From contig NZ_JACHHG010000001.1 of assembly GCF_014202645.1 (NCBI RefSeq), forward strand, positions 1 to 64,000: DNA of 64,000 bases. The letters run 5' to 3'. Of the stretch, positions 28,304 through 36,899 are shown one piece after another (position 1 is the stretch's first letter; every line of letters begins with the position of its first letter). The position numbers were made by a program, and so were the translations under genes. Under the pieces are notes generated by a model. That model was not told the DNA's origin, did no database searches, and saw nothing but the letters and a program-made list of their open reading frames with translations. This stretch comes from Deinobacterium chartae. Its GTDB lineage: Bacteria; Deinococcota; Deinococci; Deinococcales; Deinococcaceae.

Positions 28304-29409
28304 AACACCTCGACCCCAACCTCCGCCACGACTTCGTTTTGCTCTTCGACGTCACCGACGGCAACCCCAACGGCGACCCCGATGGCGGCAACGCACCGCG
28401 CACCGACCCCGAGACCCTGCAGGGCCTTGTGACCGATGTGGCCCTCAAGCGCAAGGTTCGCAACTTCGTCGAGGTGTACTCGCAGGCCCTCCCCGACGAG
28501 GAGGCTGCGCGCTACAAGATCTTTGTGGAACACCACGGTGTCCTCAACGACCAGATCCGCCGTGCCTACCTCGAGACCGGCATCGCGCTCGGCAAGCCGG
28601 TCAGCGACCCGAATCCCAGCGTGCCGCTCGAGACCCTCGAGGCCCTGATCGCAGCGGGAGACCTGCCGTCCTCGTTCTCGGTAGAAGACGGCACCCTGCA
28701 CTACAACGGTGAACTGGACGAAACCGGCCTCAAAGCCCTCTGGGAGGACCTCGAGGGCCGCGAGCACGTGGACGCGAGCGTGATCAAGTACCTGCAGGGT
28801 TTCACCAAGAAGTCCGGCAAGGTGGAGAAAAACCGCGCCGACGCCGAGAAAGCACAGCGTTGGATGACCGCCAACTTCTTCGACGTGCGCATGTTTGGTG
28901 CCGTGATGAGCACCGGCTTGAACGCCGGTCAGGTGCGCGGCCCCCTGCAGCTCACCTTCGCGCGCAGCATCGACCCGGTCGAGCCGCAAGACCTTGCGAT
29001 CACCCGTGTGGCCGTCACCGACGCCAAGGACCGCGAAAAACTCCAGACGATGGGGCGCAAGAACCTCATTCCGTACGGCCTGTACCGTGCACACGGCTTT
29101 TTCAGCCCGCACCTTGCACGTGGAACCGGCGTGACCAGCGACGACCTGCGCGTGTTCTGGGACGCTCTGGTCAACATGTGGGACCTGGACCGCAGCGCCA
29201 GTCGCGGTTACATGGCCGTGCGCGGCCTGTATGTCTTTACACACGACCGCCCGCTGGGTAATGCTCCGGCCCATAAACTGTTCGAGCGCATCGAGATCAC
29301 CCGTGACGCGGGCAGCCTGGTTCCCCGCAGGTTCTCGGACTACACGGTTACCGTATTGGACGCTGACCTGCCCGAAGGCGTAACCCTCACCCGACTGCTG
29401 CTCGACTGA
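28300..29409 (+). CDS. cas7c: Cas7c (Csd2), backbone subunit of type I-C Cascade
   Basis: 369 aa. The beginning, FVLLFDVTDGNPNGDPDGGN, is the Csd2/Cas7 signature. The later GAVMSTGLNAGQVRGPLQL is the conserved thumb and RNA-binding area, and the block SRGYMAVRGLYVFTHD lies near the C-terminus. Several copies line the crRNA and form the helical filament. At 369 aa it is somewhat longer than the usual 280-300; the extra segment appears to be around residues 110-190 (SFSVEDGTLHYNGELDET, EHVDASVIKYLQGFTK). The start overlaps cas8c by four bases. Confidence 0.95.
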   Translation: MKHLDPNLRHDFVLLFDVTDGNPNGDPDGGNAPRTDPETLQGLVTDVALKRKVRNFVEVYSQALPDEEAARYKIFVEHHGVLNDQIRRAYLETGIALGKPVSDPNPSVPLETLEALIAAGDLPSSFSVEDGTLHYNGELDETGLKALWEDLEGREHVDASVIKYLQGFTKKSGKVEKNRADAEKAQRWMTANFFDVRMFGAVMSTGLNAGQVRGPLQLTFARSIDPVEPQDLAITRVAVTDAKDREKLQTMGRKNLIPYGLYRAHGFFSPHLARGTGVTSDDLRVFWDALVNMWDLDRSASRGYMAVRGLYVFTHDRPLGNAPAHKLFERIEITRDAGSLVPRRFSDYTVTVLDADLPEGVTLTRLLLD

Positions 29410-29413
29410 GCCA

Positions 29414-30028
29414 ATGCGCTCTGAGCCCGTCATGATCAGCGCGCTCCAGCACTACGTGTACTGCCCCCGGCGATGCGCGCTGATCCACCTCGAGCAGACG
29501 TTTACCGACAACATCCACACCGTGCGTGGGCAACTCGCCCACGCACGGGTGGACACGCGCGACGCGGAAACGCGCGAGGGGCTCCGCACCGAGCGGGCCC
29601 TCGCGCTCTACAGCGACACGCTGGGCCTTGTCGGTCGCGCGGACGTGGTGGAGTTCCAACCGGACGGTACGCCCTACCCGGTCGAGCACAAACTCGGCGC
29701 GCAGGCTGCTCCGCATGCCGACGAGGTGCAGCTCTGCGCCCAGGCGCTGTGCCTCGAGGAAATGCTCGGCTTTCCGGTTCCGTGCGGCGCAATCTACCAC
29801 GTCCGTACCCGTCGGCGCCGCGAAGTCATCTTTACCGCAGAGCTGCGCGCGCACGTTCGGCATACCGTTGCCGCGGTCCGGCAACTTCTTGCTCAAACAG
29901 ACCTGCCTGCCCCGCACTACGATGCGCGCTGTCGTGCCTGCTCGCTGATAGATGTCTGTCAACCCCAGGTCCTTGAGCGCCTCCAAAGCGCAACAGATTC
30001 CCTCTACGCCCTCGAGGACGAACCGTGA
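29414..30028 (+). CDS. cas4: Cas4, adaptation-stage exonuclease
   Basis: 204 aa. The iron-sulfur cysteines are the early Cys17 and Cys21 in YCPRRC and the late CRACSLIDVC near residues 172-182. The RecB nuclease motifs are visible as LVGRADVVEF and PVEHKLG (D and ExK). Cas4 trims prespacers and selects those with the correct PAM, setting integration orientation. The ATG is 5 bp after cas7c with no strong ribosome site, consistent with coupled translation. The stop overlaps the GTG of cas1. Confidence 0.96.
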   Translation: MRSEPVMISALQHYVYCPRRCALIHLEQTFTDNIHTVRGQLAHARVDTRDAETREGLRTERALALYSDTLGLVGRADVVEFQPDGTPYPVEHKLGAQAAPHADEVQLCAQALCLEEMLGFPVPCGAIYHVRTRRRREVIFTAELRAHVRHTVAAVRQLLAQTDLPAPHYDARCRACSLIDVCQPQVLERLQSATDSLYALEDEP

Positions 30029-31062
30029 GGCACCTGCACAACACCCTCTACGTCCAGACGCAGGGTACGTACCTGCACCTCGATCACGACACGATCCGCA
30101 TAGACCACGAAGGCCGCAAGATCTTCAGCATCCCCCTGCACCACCTCGAGGGCATCGTCATTTTTGGAAATGTCCTGCTCAGTCCGTTCCTGATTCACCG
30201 CTGTGCCGAAGAAGGGCGGGCCATCGTCTGGCTGACCCGCAGTGGGCGCTTCAAGGCCCGAGTGCACCCCCCGGTCAGTGGCAATGTCTTGCTGCGCCAT
30301 GCCCAGCATCACGCGCTCGCCGATCCCGAACGGCGCATGCAACTGGCCCGGCGCTTTGTCGCAGCAAAAATCCGCAACACCCGATTCACGGTCATGCGCT
30401 CCGCGAGAGACGCGCCGGATCCCACCGATCAGGCAGCGCTACAGCGAACCGCACGGGAACTTGCCCGCGCCCTTGGGCAACTCGAACACCTGTCAAATCA
30501 GGACCTGGACGCTGTGCGTGGCATCGAAGGCGAAGCTGCCCGCACCTACTTTGCCTCCTTTACGCACATGATCCGTTCCAACCGCCCGACCTTCGCGCTG
30601 GACGGACGCCATAAACGCCCGCCCCGTGATCCTGCCAACGCCCTGCTCTCTTTCCTGTACACCCTGCTCGCTTCCGACTGCCAGTCCGCGCTCGAGGCCG
30701 TCGGCCTTGACCCTCAGATGGGCTGCCTGCACGCCCTGCGCCCTGGTCGCGCCAGCCTCGCGCTGGATCTCCTCGAGGAATTCCGTGCGCCGGTCGCTGA
30801 CCGTCTGGCCCTGACCCTCATCAACCGTGCGCAATTGCAGCACCGGCATTTCGATCACCACCCAGGAGGAACGGTTTACCTGAACGAAGAAGGCCGCAAA
30901 ATCGTCCTGACCGCCTACCAGAAACGCAAACAAGAAGAGGTACGGCATACGCTGCTGCGTGAACCCCTGCCTGTAGGTCTGCTTCCACTCACCCAGGCGC
31001 GGGTGCTGGCCCGCTACCTGCGCGGGGAGATGCCGCACTACCCGCCGTACGTGGCACAATGA
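30025..31062 (+). CDS. cas1: Cas1 integrase (type I-C)
   Basis: 345 aa. Cas1 with the N-terminal beta-sandwich (LYVQTQGTYLHLDHDTIRID) and a helical catalytic domain. Metal-binding residues expected for the family can be placed: Glu in the block VRGIEGEAARTYF near residue 170, His in GCLHALRPGR near 237, and Asp/Glu in LALDLLEEFR near 250. With Cas2 it integrates prespacers at the leader end of the array. The GTG start overlaps cas4 (GTGA), and the gene ends in ATGA with cas2. Confidence 0.97.
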   Translation: MRHLHNTLYVQTQGTYLHLDHDTIRIDHEGRKIFSIPLHHLEGIVIFGNVLLSPFLIHRCAEEGRAIVWLTRSGRFKARVHPPVSGNVLLRHAQHHALADPERRMQLARRFVAAKIRNTRFTVMRSARDAPDPTDQAALQRTARELARALGQLEHLSNQDLDAVRGIEGEAARTYFASFTHMIRSNRPTFALDGRHKRPPRDPANALLSFLYTLLASDCQSALEAVGLDPQMGCLHALRPGRASLALDLLEEFRAPVADRLALTLINRAQLQHRHFDHHPGGTVYLNEEGRKIVLTAYQKRKQEEVRHTLLREPLPVGLLPLTQARVLARYLRGEMPHYPPYVAQ

Positions 31063-31352
31063 TCGACGTTCTGATCACCTACGATGTTGCCACCACAGAT
31101 CCGGAGGGAAGGCGGCGGCTCCGTCAGGTCGCCAACATCTGTTGCGGTTATGGGCAACGCGTGCAGCTCAGTACCTTTGAATGCCGAATCAGCCCCTCCC
31201 AGCTTGAAATCATGCGTGCCCGACTGTTGGACGTTATCGACGTGCAAAGTGACAGCATCCGAATCTACCGGCTGAGAACTCCTCGTGATCGGTACGTCGA
31301 GGTGCTTGGTTCGGATCGCTTTCAGGATTTCAGCGATCCTTTGGTGCTGTAG
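31059..31352 (+). CDS. cas2: Cas2, integration complex subunit
   Basis: 97 aa. It starts MIDVLITYDVATTDPEGRR, the ferredoxin-fold signature with the conserved Asp of beta-strand 1, and continues CGYGQRVQLSTFECRIS, the standard second block of Cas2. It bridges two Cas1 dimers and fixes the spacer length. ATG 31059 overlaps the cas1 stop by four bases, so cas4-cas1-cas2 form an overlapping adaptation unit. It is the last protein gene before the array. Confidence 0.97.
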   Translation: MIDVLITYDVATTDPEGRRRLRQVANICCGYGQRVQLSTFECRISPSQLEIMRARLLDVIDVQSDSIRIYRLRTPRDRYVEVLGSDRFQDFSDPLVL

Positions 31353-31357
31353 TCTTC

Positions 31358-31410
31358 CGCGAACCTCCAGTGACCGGAAAAATCCCGTAAGGTTCGCGCT
31401 CTACTTTTTT
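31358..31410 (+). terminator. terminator of the cas operon
   Basis: 9-bp stem (CGCGAACCT 31358-31366 with AGGTTCGCG 31390-31398), a 23-base loop, and a TTTTTT run at 31405-31410. The six-base gap between stem and T-run makes it suboptimal. It lies just after the cas2 stop and would separate operon from array transcription. Confidence 0.55.
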
Positions 31411-31533
31411 GTCGTTGCAGACGTGCAGCTTGAAAAACAGTGCTCGATATGCCCCCCCTGGGAGAAGCTGACTGGGTTGGTTCGCGGATTGCTGTTGATC
31501 ATGAACGTTTGAGACGTGGTATTCTGTGAAGCC
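31411..31533 (+). promoter_or_regulatory. CRISPR leader with candidate pre-crRNA promoter
   Basis: The stretch between the cas terminator and the first repeat, less GC-rich than neighbouring genes. A -10-like TATTCT at 31520-31525 has TTGATC at 31495-31500 (spacing 19). The site next to the first repeat is where new spacers would be added. Orientation is inferred from cas2 position and from the degenerate repeats lying at the opposite end. Confidence 0.6.
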
Positions 31534-34500
31534 GTAGCGCCCGGCTTCGTGCCGGGCGAGGATTTGAACACGAACCCGCTCCCTAAGGGCGCGATGGACG
31601 CCGCGTGTAGCGCCCGGCTTCGTGCCGGGCGAGGATTTGAACACCGTGCACCTGCAAGACCGTGTGGGCAGCCCAGCGGGTAGCGCCCGGCTTCGTGCCG
31701 GGCGAGGATTTGAACGGGGTCCACGTCGCGTTCCGCAACCCAGGGGATCAGTAGCGCCCGGCTTCGTGCCGGGCGAGGATTTGAACACGTCCACCTTTGC
31801 CGCTCGTGACCGCCTCGAGCGTAGCGCCCGGCTTCGTGCCGGGCGAGGATTTGAACATTCCAGCACACGTGACCTGCACGCGCCGGTCATCTGGTAGCGC
31901 CCGGCTTCGTGCCGGGCGAGGATTTGAACACCGTGTGGCGCCGCTTGCCAGACGGCACCTTGAGCAGGTAGCGCCCGGCTTCGTGCCGGGCGAGGATTTG
32001 AACCCGTTTCATCGGCTTGGCTGGCGCATACGTTGCGAGTAGCGCCCGGCTTCGTGCCGGGCGAGGATTTGAACCTGGCCCTGCGTGGGCCGTGGTCCGC
32101 ATGGCTGGTAGCGCCCGGCTTCGTGCCGGGCGAGGATTTGAACACAGTCCACTACCGATTAGCCGCTCTTGCAGGCATGGTAGCGCCCGGCTTCGTGCCG
32201 GGCGAGGATTTGAACCTGCACAGTACGCCTGTCAAGCCTCGCAGTCAACAGTAGCGCCCGGCTTCGTGCCGGGCGAGGATTTGAACACCCAATGCGGCAC
32301 GCATGACGCGCCTCCGGGCGTAGCGCCCGGCTTCGTGCCGGGCGAGGATTTGAACCCGTGTCACCGGCTTGGCTGGCGGCATACGTTGCGGGTAGCGCCC
32401 GGCTTCGTGCCGGGCGAGGATTTGAACATACGCCGGGCGGACCGCCACCAAACGAGCAGTAAGTAGCGCCCGGCTTCGTGCCGGGCGAGGATTTGAACCT
32501 TAGCTGCTGCTGTGCGTCTGGGACAGTGGTAGTGTAGCGCCCGGCTTCGTGCCGGGCGAGGATTTGAACGCTGCGTCGGTGGCTAGGTGCGTTGGATAGT
32601 CGGCGTAGCGCCCGGCTTCGTGCCGGGCGAGGATTTGAACTGCCTAGCGCAGTCTTAACAGCCGTGAGCTAGAGACGTAGCGCCCGGCTTCGTGCCGGGC
32701 GAGGATTTGAACAATCCACCGTGCAGGCTATGGCACGCCATCGCACGCGTAGCGCCCGGCTTCGTGCCGGGCGAGGATTTGAACAAAGAAGACAGATTAA
32801 CTTTGTTGCGAAATTGTGGGGTAGCGCCCGGCTTCGTGCCGGGCGAGGATTTGAACAAAACATTTTCGAAAATGCGGTTATCGTTGTTGGGTAGCGCCCG
32901 GCTTCGTGCCGGGCGAGGATTTGAACTCGAGCCGGTCTATCTCCCACTCGAGGTTGATCACGTAGCGCCCGGCTTCGTGCCGGGCGAGGATTTGAACCGT
33001 TACTTTTCCGAGTTTCTTAGCATTACGACTGAGGTAGCGCCCGGCTTCGTGCCGGGCGAGGATTTGAACTCACCGAGGAGGATGTAGCGGTTGCCGAGGG
33101 CCGCGTAGCGCCCGGCTTCGTGCCGGGCGAGGATTTGAACACAAGTGTACTGTGCAGGAGCCCTGAGAGGGGCAGGGGTAGCGCCCGGCTTCGTGCCGGG
33201 CGAGGATTTGAACGACCTTGCCGACTTGCGCGATAAGCGCGTTGCAGGTAGCGCCCGGCTTCGTGCCGGGCGAGGATTTGAACACAGGTGTACTGTGCAG
33301 GAGCCCTGGAAGGGGCAGGGGTAGCGCCCGGCTTCGTGCCGGGCGAGGATTTGAACAAGAACGTGCGGCTATCGCGTATGAATGCACGATGTAGCGCCCG
33401 GCTTCGTGCCGGGCGAGGATTTGAACAGTGCCTTTCCGAGCGTCCGGGGTCCAGCCGGGTAGCGCCCGGCTTCGTGCCGGGCGAGGATTTGAACTACATT
33501 GTACTGCTTAGCTGTCTGGCACGGCATTTGTAGCGCCCGGCTTCGTGCCGGGCGAGGATTTGAACAAACGCTGTAGCGGTTGCCCTGGCCGTCCACTGCG
33601 GTAGCGCCCGGCTTCGTGCCGGGCGAGGATTTGAACCCCTCGAGTGACTGTAGTATATATCAGCGCGGTAGCGCCCGGCTTCGTGCCGGGCGAGGATTTG
33701 AACGTAATTAGTGGGTTCGTCGGTCATTACTTGGCTCGAGTAGCGCCCGGCTTCGTGCCGGGCGAGGATTTGAACAACTGAGGATGATGTGGCCTACGCC
33801 GAGGGCCGCGCGTAGCGCCCGGCTTCGTGCCGGGCGAGGATTTGAACGGTACACAGTCGATTAAATTAACAAGCGGCAAAGTAGTAGCGCCCGGCTTCGT
33901 GCCGGGCGAGGATTTGAACGCTGCTGTGCGTCTGGGACAGTGGTATAGGCTGCGGTAGCGCCCGGCTTCGTGCCGGGCGAGGATTTGAACGCCCACGCGG
34001 AAAGTGCTCAGTATCCCCATCACGTGTAGCGCCCGGCTTCGTGCCGGGCGAGGATTTGAACCGCGTGTACGCCCACCTGGTGCGCCGGGCAGGAAAGGGT
34101 AGCGCCCGGCTTCGTGCCGGGCGAGGATTTGAACAACATCACCATGGGACTTAATTACTTCTACCCAGTAGTAGCGCCCGGCTTCGTGCCGGGCGAGGAT
34201 TTGAACCTCGCCCGCGTCCCCCTCGATCAGTACGCTGTCGTAGCGCCCGGCTTCGTGCCGGGCGAGGATTTGAACCTAAGATACGCAAGTTTGACGTAAC
34301 GGCCAATTACGTAGCGCCCGGCTTCGTGCCGGGCGAGGATTTGAACCTCACGAAATACCTAAATGCTCCAGGTCGGTTAGGTAGCGCCCGGCTTCGTGCC
34401 GGGCGAGGATTTGAACGAGGGCCAGGGCAGCAGCAGCCGATTCGACCTTGGTAGCGCCCGGCTTCGTGCCGGGCGAGGATTTGAACGAGACGGGCGACCC

Positions 34501-34984
34501 CAGCAAAATCAAGGCGGGCGTAGCGCCCGGCTTCGTGCCGGGCGAGGATTTGAACACGCATGCGGAAAGTGCCCAGTATCCCCATCACGTTGGGTAGCGC
34601 CCGGCTTCGTGCCGGGCGAGGATTTGAACATGTTGCAGGACCAGGCCACCCACGAGATGCTAACCGTAGCGCCCGGCTTCGTGCCGGGCGAGGATTTGAA
34701 CTCTGTGTGTGTGATACGGTACGATTGCCAGTATTTGTAGCGCCCGGCTTCGTGCCGGGCGAGGATTTGAACATGGGCTGCAACCTACGCCCGTAACCCG
34801 TAACCGCGTAGCGCCCGGCTTCGTGCCGGGCGAGGATTTGAACTATATCTCGCATCCTCAGGAGGTGAGGGCGAAAATGTAGCGCCCGGCTTCGTGCCGG
34901 GCGAGGATTTGAACTCTAGCAGTGTAATCCACAGTGTCTTTAACGTTGGTAGCGCCCGGCTTCGTGCCGGGCGAGGATTTGAAC
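31534..34984 (+). CRISPR. type I-C CRISPR array, 49 repeats and 48 spacers
   Basis: The repeat is 36 bases and invariant in every copy I inspected. It begins GTAGCGCC, contains a hairpin with arms CGCCCGGC and GCCGGGCG around a TTCGT loop, and ends GGATTTGAAC, the expected origin of the 11-base 5' handle. First copy 31534-31569, last 34949-34984. Spacers are 31-38 bases, mostly 34-37. Five pairs are related or overlapping: spacers 7/12 (32004 and 32356), 14/34 (32499 and 33920), 22/32 (33070 and 33776), 23/25 (33141 and 33284) and 35/43 (33991 and 34556). The length of 36 is longer than the usual 32-33 of I-C repeats. No insertion interrupts the array. Confidence 0.99.
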
Positions 34985-35128
34985 CGGACCATCCGAGTCC
35001 GCTGATATCGCGCTTTGGGAAACACGCGCTGCTCGGTTCGTCGTGGGGAGCGGTCAAAGAGCTGCGTGCCGACTGGCCGGAGCACGCGGTGGCGGCGCGT
35101 GCGCGCAAGAAAGTGCGAGAATTAGGTC
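34985..35128. other. region beyond the array, possible gene remnant
   Basis: 144 bases between the last repeat and the 62-codon gene. From about 35010 the plus strand reads FGKHALLGSSWGAVKELR then ADWPEHAVAARARKK without a start of its own, a coding-like composition that could be the tail of a gene interrupted here. No family was recognised. Confidence 0.25.
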
Positions 35129-35317
35129 ATGGACAAGAAGAAGCGGGTGCCGTGGCCGAAGCCGGACCTGAACCGTTCCGAACCGCCGTCCGACGTGGCG
35201 GCTGAGGGAATGGATTCGTCGGGTTCCAACCTGTTGTTTTTTTCGGATTTTCTCGATGAGGACGAAATGGAAGAGATTCGTGAGTTGTTGGCGCGGAGGG
35301 ACAAAGCGGACCGCTGA
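35129..35317 (+). CDS. small hypothetical protein between the array and a degenerate CRISPR unit
   Basis: 62 aa. The N-terminal part is basic and proline-containing (MDKKKRVPWPKPDLNRSEP) and the C-terminal part acidic and helical (FSDFLDEDEMEEIRELLARR). No motif is recognised. The start has no clear ribosome site, and a purine/AT-rich GAGAATTAGG precedes it. A plausible terminator (35342-35383) follows directly, which supports it being a real transcription unit. Charge polarity recalls small DNA-mimic or antitoxin-like proteins, but that is speculation. It lies between the end of the array and the degenerate CRISPR unit at 35455. Confidence 0.5.
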   Translation: MDKKKRVPWPKPDLNRSEPPSDVAAEGMDSSGSNLLFFSDFLDEDEMEEIRELLARRDKADR

Positions 35318-35341
35318 AATGTAAGCGGTTTCGCTGCGAAA

Positions 35342-35383
35342 CCGTGCAGGAGCGCTCCGCGCGCTTGCCTGCACGGACCTTTT
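35342..35383 (+). terminator. terminator after the 62-codon gene
   Basis: Outer stem CCGTGCAGG (35342-35350) with CCTGCACGG (35368-35376), then ACC and TTTT (35380-35383). A second hairpin just upstream (CGGTTTCG 35326-35333 with 35337-35344) shares three bases with it, so the two are mutually exclusive. Confidence 0.6.
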
Positions 35384-35454
35384 ATGTATTCGGGATTCGT
35401 ATAGGCAAAGCCTTCATCTGGCATGAAGGTGCCTACTCAGCTCCGGCGCTGGCC

Positions 35455-35558
35455 GTAGCGCCTGGCTTCGTGCCAGCGAGGATTTGAACACGCAGCGGGG
35501 CGCTCCGCATGTGCATCTGCTGGTAGTGCCCCGCTGCGTTTCGGGCGAGGATCTGAAC
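35455..35558 (+). CRISPR. degenerate two-repeat CRISPR unit (pseudo-repeat, pseudo-spacer, pseudo-repeat)
   Basis: First pseudo-repeat 35455-35489: 35 bases, differing from the array repeat by a C-to-T and a G-to-A that keep the stem paired and by loss of one G. The pseudo-spacer 35490-35522 is 33 bases. Second pseudo-repeat 35523-35558: 36 bases with six substitutions, five of them in the hairpin half; the end GGATCTGAAC is nearly intact. The pseudo-spacer start (35490-35504) is complementary over 15 positions, including one G-U pair, to 35525-35539 in the second pseudo-repeat. It is either the decayed tail of an older array or a crRNA-like regulatory RNA gene. Confidence 0.85.
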
Positions 35559-35716
35559 CGGACCCAACAAAGACAAAGCGCAAGCGCACCCGGGCAACTC
35601 GAGGACAGATCCAATCCACCCTCCCCTCGAGGGCCCCATGCGCAGGGCACCTAACGTATAATCGTCCAGTTGCAACGGTCCTGCCCCGAGCAGGCCAGCC
35701 GTTCGGAGGAATGACT
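35559..35716 (+). promoter_or_regulatory. ychF upstream region with -10 box
   Basis: A perfect TATAAT lies at 35657-35662. No good -35 is seen. The predicted start near 35668 gives a leader of about 50 bases and an AGGA ribosome site before the ATG pair. Confidence 0.55.
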
Positions 35717-36814
35717 ATGAGTCGCTTAGGAATTGGAATCGTCGGGCTGCCCAACGTCGGCAAGTCCACGCTGTTTAACGCCATCACCCGCGCCGGTGCG
35801 GTTGCCGCCAACTTTCCGTTCGCCACCATTGACAAGAACGTCGGTTCGGTGCCGGTCCCGGACGAGCGCCTCGAGGCGCTCGCGAAGCTCTTTACCAAGG
35901 GAGACCGCGTACCCCCGATCATCCCGACCTCGGTGGAGTTCGTAGACATTGCCGGACTGGTCAAAGGTGCCCACAAGGGCGAGGGCCTGGGCAACCAGTT
36001 CCTGGCGAACATCCGCGAGGTGGACGCGATCGCGCACGTCGTGCGCTGTTTCGAGGACCCCAACATCGTGCACGTCGAGGGCCGCGTTGATCCGATCAGC
36101 GACATCGAGACCATCAACACCGAACTGATCCTGGCCGACCTCGGCACCATCGAGCGCCGCATCGAGCGCCTGCGCCGCTCGGCCAAGGGCAACAAGGACG
36201 ACGCTGCGCTGCTCTCGCTCGCCGAGGAGGTCTACGCGGTCCTCGAGCGCGGCGAGCCGGTGCGCTCGGCCAGCTACAGCGAACCGCTGCCCAAGGATTT
36301 CGGGTTGCTGACCGGCAAGCCGGTCATTTATGTGGCCAACGTGGCCGACTCGGACCTTGCCGAGGACAACGACATGGTCAAAGCGGTGCGCGAGTACGCC
36401 GCCAAGGAAGGAGCCGAGGTCGTCAAGATCAGCGCCCAGATCGAGGGTGAGCTGGCCGAGATGCCCGAGGACGAGGCGGCGGCGTTCCTCGAGGAACTGG
36501 GCATCGAGGAGTCGGGCCTGAACAAGCTGGTGCGGGTGGGTTACCGCACGCTGGGCCTGATCACCTTCATCACCTCGGGCGAAAAGGAGGTGCGGGCCTG
36601 GACCATCCGTCAGGGCACCAAGGCTCCGGGCGCTGCCGGTGAGATTCACAGCGACCTCGAGCGGGGTTTTATCCGCGCCGAGGTGATCCAGTGGGACAAG
36701 CTGATCGAGGCGGGCGGCTTTGCGGCGGCCAAGGCCAAGGGCTGGGTGCGCACCGAAGGCAAGGATTACGTGGTGCAAGACGGCGACGTGATCTTGATCC
36801 TGTCGGGCATTTAA
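35717..36814 (+). CDS. ychF: redox-regulated ATPase YchF/Obg-like
   Basis: 365 aa, normal length. The P-loop [15 protein letters not shown] lies at the N-terminus, with [20 protein letters not shown] as the G3 region and [11 protein letters not shown] as the altered G4 (NVAD instead of NKxD), which gives ATP over GTP preference. A coiled-coil insert follows the G domain and a TGS domain closes the protein ([14 protein letters not shown] to [11 protein letters not shown]). YchF binds ribosomes and the proteasome-like stress machinery in different organisms. Two in-frame ATGs are present (35711 and 35717); the second has the better ribosome-site spacing. Confidence 0.97.
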   Translation: MSRLGIGIVGLPNVGKSTLFNAITRAGAVAANFPFATIDKNVGSVPVPDERLEALAKLFTKGDRVPPIIPTSVEFVDIAGLVKGAHKGEGLGNQFLANIREVDAIAHVVRCFEDPNIVHVEGRVDPISDIETINTELILADLGTIERRIERLRRSAKGNKDDAALLSLAEEVYAVLERGEPVRSASYSEPLPKDFGLLTGKPVIYVANVADSDLAEDNDMVKAVREYAAKEGAEVVKISAQIEGELAEMPEDEAAAFLEELGIEESGLNKLVRVGYRTLGLITFITSGEKEVRAWTIRQGTKAPGAAGEIHSDLERGFIRAEVIQWDKLIEAGGFAAAKAKGWVRTEGKDYVVQDGDVILILSGI

Positions 36815-36836
36815 GCCTGACTCGAGCGGCGGAAAC

Positions 36837-36864
36837 GCGGGGCGGGCGGAAATGCCCGCCCCGC
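36837..36864 (+). terminator. hairpin after ychF
   Basis: 11-bp perfect stem (GCGGGGCGGGC 36837-36847 with 36854-36864), loop GGAAAT. There is no T-run. Confidence 0.6.
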
Positions 36865-36899
36865 GCCCGAGTGGGGCCGCGGGTCCGGAAAGGACACGC

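Noticed and set aside
31534-34948. Possible self-targeting spacer against the chromosome
   Set aside because: I compared spacers by eye with the genes of the window and saw no long match; a full genome search would be needed.
31534-34984. Many short open frames inside the array with repeated phrases such as RPARSRALP and VPGEDLN
   Set aside because: These phrases are translations of the CRISPR repeat, so they are not proteins.
35034-35374. Minus-strand frame overlapping the 62-codon gene
   Set aside because: It has no ribosome site and overlaps both the gene and its terminator.
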